Shown here piece after piece: positions 7,713-14,782 of a DNA stretch of 46,489 nucleotides (the first letter of the stretch is position 1; the number at the start of each line of letters is the position of its first letter). A program made the translations under genes and the position numbers. The notes under the pieces are model-generated. The model was given only the letters and a program-made list of their open reading frames with translations, did not search any database and was not told where the DNA came from. The stretch spans positions 1-46,489 of the forward strand of contig NZ_JMTZ01000026.1 in assembly GCF_000731095.1 (NCBI RefSeq). The letters are read 5' to 3'. The stretch is from Lysobacter antibioticus. GTDB lineage: Bacteria; Pseudomonadota; Gammaproteobacteria; Xanthomonadales; Xanthomonadaceae.

Positions 7713-8565
7713 CGTTGATGCACTAGCCCAGCGTCTGATGACGACTAAGTCGTCGACGCGAGAGGATTACATGCTGGCACTCGAATGCCTTGATAAGGCT
7801 GTGTGCGAGGCTAGTGCCGTGGGCCAAGCTCAAGCCGGGCGCATGGCGCCGCCTTGCGTGGGCTACGGGACGTATCTATTCGCGCGCATGTGTTCGCATG
7901 GCATAGCTGCGATGCGGGCTGTACCTCATTCTCGTTGGGTCAAAACCGACCACCAAGAGTGGGGGTTCAATGTCCTAGCCTGCCATGCCCGCGCCCTGCT
8001 GGAAGGCAACTTGTACTTTTTTTATTTCATGCAGCGGACGGACGAGTCCCTAGACGAGGGCAGGGCGCGGATCACGCTACTTCAACTCAACGACTGCTGC
8101 AGCCGATTGAAAATGTTTGCCGGCAGTGAGCTGCAGCGATCGTGGTTCGAGCAGCAGCGCGACGAGTTACAAGTCCGCCTGCGCTCCATTCCATTCTTCC
8201 TGAAACTGTCGCCGGCTGTGCAGGCTCAGTGCCTGGCCGGCAAGAAGGCCTGGTTCCTAGACCGAGCTCAGCTGGTGGAGCTGGTAGGAATGGACAAGGC
8301 GGGCTTCGATATTCTGTGGGACCTTTGGTCACAGCACTCCCACATCCACCCCGTTTCGTTCCTGCGCATGGAGCCCAATGGTCGAGGAACAGGCTTAGAG
8401 TGCGACCCCGACCGCATGTACCTGGCCGTAGCCATGCTTATCTGCGCCGGCATTCTGGAAGCGGCCACTGACAGGATCGTGGAGGTCTTCCCGGATGTGG
8501 CCGGCGAGCGGAAGGGTTTGGACTCGAAGTTCAGCCCCGGACCCAAGCGCAACCGGCGCAGGTAG
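7705..8565 (+). CDS. Cassette gene C: hypothetical protein with SxHxH motif
   Basis: Unrecognised 286-residue soluble protein, rich in predicted helices. A conserved-looking block near residues 90-110 (HARALLEGNLYFFYFMQ) and a later LWDLWSQHSHIHPVSF are suggestive of an HEPN- or DUF5677-like helical fold, in which an arginine/glutamate helix and a histidine-bearing motif face each other. This is a resemblance only. The C-terminus is basic (PGPKRNRRR). The ATG lies within the end of gene B, so A, B and C form one transcription unit. If the HEPN-like idea is right, it could be an RNase-type effector working with the nuclease-like gene A. Confidence 0.6.
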   Translation: MSDVDALAQRLMTTKSSTREDYMLALECLDKAVCEASAVGQAQAGRMAPPCVGYGTYLFARMCSHGIAAMRAVPHSRWVKTDHQEWGFNVLACHARALLEGNLYFFYFMQRTDESLDEGRARITLLQLNDCCSRLKMFAGSELQRSWFEQQRDELQVRLRSIPFFLKLSPAVQAQCLAGKKAWFLDRAQLVELVGMDKAGFDILWDLWSQHSHIHPVSFLRMEPNGRGTGLECDPDRMYLAVAMLICAGILEAATDRIVEVFPDVAGERKGLDSKFSPGPKRNRRR

Positions 8566-8853
8566 GCCGGATCGGCCGCCGGCAAGGCGCCGTGGCAAGA
8601 TGTTCCAAAGCAGACTGGGGGCGCGGGACTGAGTTAGGGGACGATCGAGGGGGCTGGTCTGACAGGCCATAATTTTTCTGTCCATCGCGCTGGGTGGACG
8701 AAAACGAGGCTGGGTTGTAGCGTTCTATGTGGTCTGGACAATCTTCCAGGTCTTCGCCCTGTGGTTGAGCGTTGCCCAATTCGGCACGATCTGGTTAGCG
8801 TGATCGATCTTCGGTAACAAAGCGCCTCAATTGCGTGTGCCGGTGGACGTGTA
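8566..8853. other. Space between cassette and the Cas2-like gene
   Basis: No intact gene. Frame 8663-8803 on the plus strand lacks a start codon but encodes about 45 mostly hydrophobic residues, including VVAFYVVWTIFQVFALW, as from the end of an integral membrane protein. It is probably a fragment of a lost gene. Confidence 0.4.
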
Positions 8854-9165
8854 TCAGACCTTCTTTGCGTATGGCGCCAAGACGAACAAGTCTTGATCCT
8901 TGATGTTGCCGCACGCTCTCGCTGTCTGACGATTGAGATCACGAATGACAAAGATGTCAGTTGAGGGCGCGAACGCGGCTTTTGCCTTAGTTGCGATCTG
9001 GTCGATGCTGAAAGCCGACTCGAAGATCATGAAGGAGGATGTCTCCTCCCAATACTTCGTGCGGAGACCAGCAAGAGTGTTGGTGAAGTCGTTGTAGCGC
9101 GTCTCGTAAGTTTTTCCGCCTACAGTTTCATACGCGATTCTGAAAGAAAGCCAGAACGTAGCCAT
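8854..9165 (-). CDS. Small Cas2-like (ferredoxin-fold) protein
   Basis: A 103-residue protein whose pattern fits a ferredoxin-like fold of the Cas2/VapD/SinR-like type: strand MATFWLSFRI, a helix, strand-turn-strand WEETSSFMIFES, a helix SIDQIATKAKAAF, strand TDIFVIRDL, and an ending DLFVLAPYAKKV. It closely resembles small stand-alone proteins often annotated as SinR family or Cas2-like. Some Cas2-fold proteins are metal-dependent nucleases or toxins, but no catalytic claim can be made here. The ribosome site GGAGGAGGAA lies immediately before the ATG and is very strong. No cas1, other cas gene or CRISPR array is in the window. It is convergent with the three-gene cassette. Confidence 0.7.
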   Translation of the reverse strand: MATFWLSFRIAYETVGGKTYETRYNDFTNTLAGLRTKYWEETSSFMIFESAFSIDQIATKAKAAFAPSTDIFVIRDLNRQTARACGNIKDQDLFVLAPYAKKV

Positions 9166-9194
9166 TTCCTCCTCCCATTTCGGTCAACGGTACT

Positions 9195-9686
9195 GAGTTA
9201 ACGCCTGAACCGGGCCGGATCGGCCGACCGGGCTGCGGCCGACGTCGAACACCAGCTTTACGTCGTCGACGATGATCGGATTCCCGTGCGCATGGCTCAC
9301 CAATGCGCACGCTGCCAACGGAACCTTTGGATTCGCGAAGATCAGGCGGGATCGGCGGCCAACTCGGCAACGACACCAACAGCATGGGCGTCCGCAGGCC
9401 CGACAATCTCGCGAACTCGGAGATCTGGCACAACGGCGCCGCGGTTGCGACCATACCCGGGGTTGGCTCGCTTAGCTTCAGTGTGATGCGGTTTGGTGTA
9501 CTCGTCGACCTAATCGCGGGCGAGTTCTGGCTGATCAGTACCGGGGGCACCTGGATCGGCCCCGATCCTGCCGTGGACCCTGGCCTGCTGTTCTTTCCCC
9601 GCAGCATCGGCGGCGACACCGCCCGGCTCGCGCTCCAGGCCGGCCCGGACGGCGGCGAGCAGCGCCTGTTCTACCTGCCGCCCTAG
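9195..9686 (+). pseudogene. Remnant of a phage SPRY-like domain gene
   Basis: The 3' part (frame of 9303-9686) encodes SEIWHNGAAVATIPG, then GVLVDLIAGEFWLISTGGTW, then DPAVDPGLLFFP. This order resembles SPRY-like domains of phage tail or structural proteins, where an n-g-x-x-v box is followed by GVAVDLDAGKIWF and a GDPA loop. The upstream portion continues in a different frame (9272-9475, ANGTFGFAKIRR), so at least one frameshift is present. No start or ribosome site is evident. It is likely the wreck of a prophage or mobile gene, supporting the island being mobile in origin. Confidence 0.45.
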
Positions 9687-10249
9687 CTGGCCTTGGCGAC
9701 CGAAGCGACGGTTGCCGGAGCGGCGCAGATCGGCTGGCTCCTCGCCAATTTTGCCTGTCGCCGCTTCCAGACTGGCGCGGCTAAGCTATCTCCGAATACT
9801 GGTTGATGACCCGATGTACTCGTGCTTCGATGACGCGGCTCGACCCCTTGCGGTCATCGTCGAGCAAGGTCATCCCGATGATGCCGATTGAGGCCCAAGC
9901 TCGCGGACGAGCTACCGTTTCCTTAGCTATCCCGCGGATACGAGAAGGTCTGGGGATGATCGACTGAACTCGCCCGCTGGTGGCTTGACGAGTTCGATGA
10001 CGCCTTCAATAACCCTCATAGGCCCCCAACTGCCTTCATCTGCTCCCAAACGCCCCCATCAGCCCATCAAGAGGGTTCGAACCCGGTTTCCGTGGCTCCA
10101 GCCATCGAAACAATCAAGCCTTGTGTAGCGACCCTCTTCATGCCCGTGCAGCTTCGCAGTTGCGCTCTTATGGGCTGACCCATAAGGGCTCAGACAGCAT
10201 TGAGCGACGCGTTCAATCTCTAGGCGCTGTGCCCAGTCATCGGTTCGCC
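9687..10249. other. Non-coding decayed DNA
   Basis: No gene is supported. The stretch 10000-10085 has several CCC(A/C)-rich blocks and a palindrome GGGTTCGAACCC at 10073-10084. The palindrome looks superficially like a tRNA T-arm, but its flanks do not pair as a T-stem. Nothing else is recognised. Confidence 0.4.
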
Positions 10250-10522
10250 TGACGCATGGCGCCGGGGTGCACCTGTTGCAGCTCGCGGATCAGTTCGGTG
10301 TATTCGGCGTGGGCGAGGGCGGCCGCGGCGACGCCGGGTTTGTAGTGGTCGATGCCGGTCATGCCCGTCGAAGCTGTAAGCGGTGAAGCTGGCTTCGGCC
10401 TTGCTACCCTGCAGCGACAACGATTGTTTGCGCAGCAGTCCGCCGGCGAGCAGCACGTCTACGCCAGGGGGATCGGCCAGTTCCCAGGCGGTGGTCAAGC
10501 CGTTGTCATCACCGTGACGACC
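10250..10522 (-). pseudogene. Scrambled partial copy of agaR and nagA
   Basis: Bases 10250-10363 match 13211-13326 of the deacetylase gene; read on the minus strand both give DHYKPG and ALAHAEY. Bases 10364-10522 match about 14248-14400 of agaR (WELA, PGVDVLL, GGLLRKQSLSLQGS). The join at 10363/10364 fuses a mid-agaR piece directly to a mid-nagA piece, deleting what lies between in the intact locus, and the frame changes at the join. It lies about 3 kb from the intact genes, in the same orientation. It must come from duplication followed by internal deletion and drift, and cannot make either protein. Confidence 0.85.
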
Positions 10523-10766
10523 ACCGCATTAATCGGAAATGGACGACTTGACACGCGGGGCGTCGCGCACCACAGTCGGCAGCGTCCTATAGCGCTGCAC
10601 ATGCATGCAGCGCACTGCGCGGATCAGCAACTGACCGCACAACGATCGTCATTGTTCTCTGGGGGGAACGGCCGCGCCGCAACGGGTTTGCCGCGTGGCT
10701 CGAAAAGGTCGGCGCTTCCGCGCCCGCCTCCTTCTCTATCCACCAGGTACCTGGAGAACACACCTA

Positions 10767-12560
10767 ATGAGCATCCGATTGACAGGAATCTTGCTGTCCG
10801 GCTTTTTGCTGGCGGCCGGGCTGTCGCCCGCGCACGCGCAGAGCGTCAGCTGCGCGGGGATCGCCGAATGGAATGCGGCCACCATCTATAACGCAGGCAG
10901 CAAGCTCGTCTATCAGGGGCGGCTGTACCAGGCGACTATGTCGATCTGGAATACACCGCCCACGCACTGCCCCAGTTGCGGTTACTACCAGGATCTGGGT
11001 GCCTGCAGCGCGGGCGGCAACCCGCCGCCAACGGTCGTGTTGACCGCACCGGCGAACGGCGCGACCTTCACCGCAGGTGCCACCATCACCGCTACGGCGA
11101 ATGCCGCCGATGCCAACGGCACCGTCGCCCAGGTGCAGTTCTTCCGTGGCAGCACCTCGTTGGGCATCGATACCACGTCCCCCTACAGCGCGATCTGGAC
11201 CAATGCGGCCGCGGGCAGCTACGCGATCACTGCGGTCGCTACCGACAACGAGGGCGCCACCACTACGTCGGCCGCGGCCAATATCACCGTCAATTCCGGG
11301 ACGCCCGACACCACCGCACCCAGCGTGCCGGCCGGACTGGCCGCGACGTCGGTGACGTCGTCCAGCGTCAACCTGAGCTGGAACGCCTCCACCGACAACG
11401 CGGGCGGCAGCGGCATCGCCGGCTACGATGTCTACCGTAATGGCACGTTGGTCGGCTCGCCTGCCGGTACGTCCTTCAGCAACACCGGCTTGGCCGCGTC
11501 CACGGCCTACACCTTCCGCGTGCGCGCCCGCGACAACGCCGGCAACGCCTCGGCGCAAGGCACGCAGATCAGCGCGACCACCAGCGCCGGTGGCGACAAC
11601 AGCTTGCCGCGCCATGCGCTGGTGGGCTACTGGCACAACTTCAGCAATCCATCCGGCCCTACCTTCCCGATCAGCCAGGTCTCCAATGACTTCGACGTCA
11701 TCGTGGTTGCCTTCGGCGACGATGCGGGCAACGGCGCCGTCAGTTTCACGGTCGATCCGGGCGCCGGAACCGAAGCGCAGTTCAGGGCCGACGTGGCCGC
11801 GGCGCGCGCGCGTGGCAAGAAGGTCGTGCTGTCGCTGGGCGGCCAGAACGGCACGGTGACCTTGAACAATGCGACGCAGGTCGCCAACTTCGTCAACAGC
11901 ATGGAGGACCTGATCCGCTACTACGGTTTCGACGGCGTGGACATCGACCTGGAAAGCGGCGCGGGCGTCTACCACGGCGCGGCTGTGCAGACCAACCTGG
12001 TCACGGCCATCAAGCAGCTCAATACGCGCATCGGTCCCTCGTTCTACCTGTCGATGGCGCCCGAGCACCCGTATGTCCAGGGCGGCTTTGCTGCGTACAG
12101 CGGGATCTGGGGCGCCTATCTGCCGATCATCGACGGACTGCGCCAGGAGCTGGACCTGATCCACGTGCAGTACTACAACAACGGCGCGCTGTATTCGCCG
12201 TACAGCCAGAACGGCTTGCCCGAGGGTTCGGTCGACATGCTGGTCGGTGCCAGCCTGATGCTGATCGAGGGCTTCAGGACCAACAACAACACCGGCGTCG
12301 TGTTCAACGGCCTGCGGCCGGACCAGGTGGCGTTCGGACTGCCCTCAGGACCTTCCTCGGCCAACAGCGGGCTGGCGTCGCAGACCACGATCGCCAATGC
12401 CCTGAATTGCCTGACACGGCTGCAAAGTTGCGGAACCATCCGGCCCCAGCAGGCCTATCCCAGCTTCCGCGGCGTCATGACTTGGTCGATCAATTGGGAC
12501 CGGCACGATGGTTTCATCTTCTCAAGGCCGGTGCGGGCGACCTTGAACACCTTGCCCTGA
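10767..12560 (+). CDS. Secreted GH18 chitinase with CBM and Fn3 modules
   Basis: This extracellular enzyme hydrolyses chitin. The 597-residue precursor has a Sec signal peptide (to about residue 25, AHA-QS). A chitin-binding module of the CBM5/12 type follows (about 27-75, AEWNAATIYNAGSKLVYQGRLYQA split over aromatic residues), then an Ig-like/PKD-like module (about 85-170, PPTVVLTAPANGATF), a fibronectin type III module (about 180-270, APSVPAGLAATSV) and a GH18 barrel (about 285-590). The barrel carries SLGG and the catalytic signature DGVDIDLE, whose last Glu is the acid/base. The ATG at 10767 has GGAGA 9 bp upstream; the frame stays open further up without a signal. It has its own terminator. 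GH18 enzymes of this architecture are common in Lysobacter, which lyses fungi. Confidence 0.93.
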   Translation: MSIRLTGILLSGFLLAAGLSPAHAQSVSCAGIAEWNAATIYNAGSKLVYQGRLYQATMSIWNTPPTHCPSCGYYQDLGACSAGGNPPPTVVLTAPANGATFTAGATITATANAADANGTVAQVQFFRGSTSLGIDTTSPYSAIWTNAAAGSYAITAVATDNEGATTTSAAANITVNSGTPDTTAPSVPAGLAATSVTSSSVNLSWNASTDNAGGSGIAGYDVYRNGTLVGSPAGTSFSNTGLAASTAYTFRVRARDNAGNASAQGTQISATTSAGGDNSLPRHALVGYWHNFSNPSGPTFPISQVSNDFDVIVVAFGDDAGNGAVSFTVDPGAGTEAQFRADVAAARARGKKVVLSLGGQNGTVTLNNATQVANFVNSMEDLIRYYGFDGVDIDLESGAGVYHGAAVQTNLVTAIKQLNTRIGPSFYLSMAPEHPYVQGGFAAYSGIWGAYLPIIDGLRQELDLIHVQYYNNGALYSPYSQNGLPEGSVDMLVGASLMLIEGFRTNNNTGVVFNGLRPDQVAFGLPSGPSSANSGLASQTTIANALNCLTRLQSCGTIRPQQAYPSFRGVMTWSINWDRHDGFIFSRPVRATLNTLP

Positions 12561-12618
12561 CCGGCAGCGAAAAAGTCGAGGGCGGGCGACGCTTTGCCCG
12601 CCCTCCAACTCCTCCTTA

Positions 12619-12648
12619 CTCGGCGCCCTTGGTGGGCGCCGATTTTTT
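12619..12648 (+). terminator. Rho-independent terminator of the chitinase gene
   Basis: CGGCGCCC, loop TTGGT and GGGCGCCG form an 8-bp GC stem followed by A and six T residues, about 60 bp after the chitinase stop. Confidence 0.92.
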
Positions 12649-12847
12649 GTGTCGCCTCCCGGTAAACGCACTCCGGCCACAACCAGAAGTCTCTGTCTTC
12701 TAAGACGATCCTCCCACGCCGGATTGTTTGCGCGACCTGCCTCAGTTTCGCTCGCTCGCAGCAATCGGTCGCCAAGTAATCAACTTCGCGCTGCCGCTGG
12801 AGACGCCCGCTTGAAACGCGAAGCAGTTGGGCAGCAGGGAGATCGAA

Positions 12848-13975
12848 TCAAGCCAGCCCGACAGTCCGCCCGGCAACCACCACCCGCACTACCCGCAACT
12901 GCGCATCCAGCACCACCAAGTCCGCGCAAGCGCCGGGCTCCAGGCGGCCGCGGTCGGTCAGGCCCAGGTAATCGGCAGGGAAAGTCGAGACGCGATGCGC
13001 GGCATCGGCGAGGTCCAGGCCGACTTCGACCAGGTTGCGTAGCGCCTGATCCATGGTCAGTGCGCTGCCGGCGAGCGAGCCGCTGGCGAGGCGCACACAG
13101 CCTAGGCATTTGTGCACGCGTTGGGAGCCGAGTGCGTATTCGCCGTCGGGCATGCCGGTGGCGGCGGTGGCGTCGGTGACGGCGTACAGGCGCGGGATGG
13201 CGCGCACGGCGAGGCGGATGGCGCCGGGGTGCACGTGCTGCAGGTCGGGGATCAGTTCGGCGTATTCGGCGTGGGCGAGGGCGGCCGCGGCAATGCCGGG
13301 TTTGTAGTGGTCGACGCCGGTCATGCCGTTGAACAGATGGGTGAAGCCGGCGGCGCCGGCGCGCAGTGCGGCCAGGCCTTCTTCGTAGGTGCCGGCGCTG
13401 TGGCCGATCTGGACGCGGATGCCGAGCGTGTTCAACAGCGGGATCAGTTCGGTGTGGCGGCCGATTTCCGGCGCCAAGGTCAGTACGCGAATCGGCGCCA
13501 GCGCGTGCAGGCGTTGCACGGACTCGAAGGTGGCTTCGACGGTCAGCGGCGGTTGCGCGCCGAGGCGCTGCGGGCTGATGAAAGGGCCTTCCAGGTGCAC
13601 GCCGAGTATCTGCGCCGCGTCCGGGTCGGGCTCGGCGATGGCCGTGGCCAGGCCGCGCAGCGCGTGGACGATGTCGGCCTCGGCGGCGGTCATCGTGGTG
13701 CCCAGCAAGGCAGTGGTGCCGTGGCGCACGTGAGTGCGGGCGATGGTGCGCGCGGCGTCGCCGCCTTGCATCAGGTCGACGCCCGCTGCGCCGTGCACGT
13801 GCAGGTCGATGAAGCCGGGCAGGACGATGGCTTCGTCGCCGCCGATGCCATCGATCGCACCTGCTTCGACAACAGCCTCTTCGATCGCACGGATCTTATG
13901 GTCGAAGCTGATGCGTCCGCGGCGCCAACCCTCGGGGGTCAGGATGCGGCCTTGCAGGCGGTGCAGTTCGGTCAC
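12848..13975 (-). CDS. nagA: N-acetyl-hexosamine-6-phosphate deacetylase (GalNAc-6-P likely)
   Basis: Amidohydrolase removing acetate from N-acetylgalactosamine- or N-acetylglucosamine-6-phosphate in the cytoplasm. The 375-residue protein has the family's metal and catalytic landmarks in order: LHVHG near residue 58, HLEGPF near 126, GHSAGTYEE near 190, THLFNGM near 213, and the catalytic Asp in VTDATAATGMPDG near 268. Length is normal. Its start overlaps the agaR stop by 4 bp (ATGA), so it is the last gene of the five-gene aga operon. By homology it is NagA; the operon (AgaS, AgaZ, AgaR) argues that the real substrate is GalNAc-6-P, that is, an AgaA role. No separate GlcNAc operon is visible to decide this. 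Confidence 0.9.
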   Translation of the reverse strand: MTELHRLQGRILTPEGWRRGRISFDHKIRAIEEAVVEAGAIDGIGGDEAIVLPGFIDLHVHGAAGVDLMQGGDAARTIARTHVRHGTTALLGTTMTAAEADIVHALRGLATAIAEPDPDAAQILGVHLEGPFISPQRLGAQPPLTVEATFESVQRLHALAPIRVLTLAPEIGRHTELIPLLNTLGIRVQIGHSAGTYEEGLAALRAGAAGFTHLFNGMTGVDHYKPGIAAAALAHAEYAELIPDLQHVHPGAIRLAVRAIPRLYAVTDATAATGMPDGEYALGSQRVHKCLGCVRLASGSLAGSALTMDQALRNLVEVGLDLADAAHRVSTFPADYLGLTDRGRLEPGACADLVVLDAQLRVVRVVVAGRTVGLA

Positions 13976-14754
13976 GGTGGCGGCTCGGCGATGATCAATT
14001 CGATGCCCAGTTGCTGCAGGCCTTCGCGGTAACGGTCGTCGATGCCGGCGTCGGTGATGATGGCGTGGACCTGGTTGAGATGAGCGATGCGGTGCAGGCT
14101 GACGCGGCCGAATTTGGAGGCGTCGGTCAGCACCACGATGCGGCGCGCACGCTCGACCATGCGATGGTTGAGGCGCGCTTCGGCTTCATCGTGGGTGGTC
14201 AGGCCGAACTGCAGGTCCAGGCCGTCCACGCCGAGGAACAAGGTGTCGAAGCTGTAGGCGGTGAGGCTGGCCTCGGCCTGGCTGCCCTGCAGCGACAGCG
14301 ATTGCTTGCGCAGCAGGCCGCCGGTGAGCAGCACGTCCACGCCGGGGGCGTTGGCCAGTTCCCAGGCGATGTTCAGGCCGTTGGTCATCACCGTGACGTC
14401 GCGATGGCCGCGCAGGTGGCGGGCCAGGGTCATGGTGGTGGAGCCGGAGTCGATGATGATGTTGTCGCCGGCCTGCACCAGCTGCGCGGCGCGCGCGCCG
14501 ATGGATTCCTTCAGCGGCAGGTTCAGCGCGTCCTTCTCGTGGATGTCCTGTTCCTGCGGCGGCGTGCGCACCAGGTTGGCGCCGCCGTGGGTGCGGGTCG
14601 CCAAGCCCTGCGATTCGATATGGCTGAGGTCGGCGCGGATGGTCACGGCCGACACGTCGAAGCGCTCGACCAACTCGGCCACCTGCACCGACCCGCGTTC
14701 GATCAGGCACTGCAGGATCTGCTGTCGGCGGGAGCGGGTATTGCGTATGGCCAT
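13972..14754 (-). CDS. agaR: DeoR-family transcriptional regulator, AgaR-like
   Basis: A repressor of amino-sugar genes that is usually released by a phosphorylated sugar. The 260-residue protein has an N-terminal DeoR winged helix (residues about 9-60: QILQCLIERG, VAELVERFDVSAVTIRADL, THGGA). A sugar-isomerase-like sensor domain follows, with DNIIIDSGSTTMTLA and the FLGVDG and DASKFGR motifs typical of the family. The ATG at 14754 replaces a longer open frame lacking sense. It is fourth in the operon, 28 bp after agaZ and overlapping nagA. The likely targets are the CTTTCG repeats in the divergent promoter at 18412-18633. Confidence 0.92.
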   Translation of the reverse strand: MAIRNTRSRRQQILQCLIERGSVQVAELVERFDVSAVTIRADLSHIESQGLATRTHGGANLVRTPPQEQDIHEKDALNLPLKESIGARAAQLVQAGDNIIIDSGSTTMTLARHLRGHRDVTVMTNGLNIAWELANAPGVDVLLTGGLLRKQSLSLQGSQAEASLTAYSFDTLFLGVDGLDLQFGLTTHDEAEARLNHRMVERARRIVVLTDASKFGRVSLHRIAHLNQVHAIITDAGIDDRYREGLQQLGIELIIAEPPP

Positions 14755-14782
14755 CTCTCGATCCGCAGGAAAAAACCGAAGA

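Noticed and set aside
8854-9165. A CRISPR-Cas locus, prompted by the Cas2-like protein.
   Set aside because: No array of regularly spaced repeats and no cas1, cas3, cas9 or other effector gene occurs anywhere in the window.
10066-10110. GGGTTCGAACCC followed by GGTTTCCGTGGCTCCAG, like the 3' end of a tRNA, suggesting an attachment site.
   Set aside because: The bases flanking the TTCGAAC loop do not form a 5-bp T-stem, no acceptor stem partner was found, and no second copy was seen at the other island edge.
10764-12164. Minus-strand frame of 466 codons across the chitinase.
   Set aside because: Shadow of the chitinase; no domain signs, and the chitinase has ribosome site, signal peptide and terminator.
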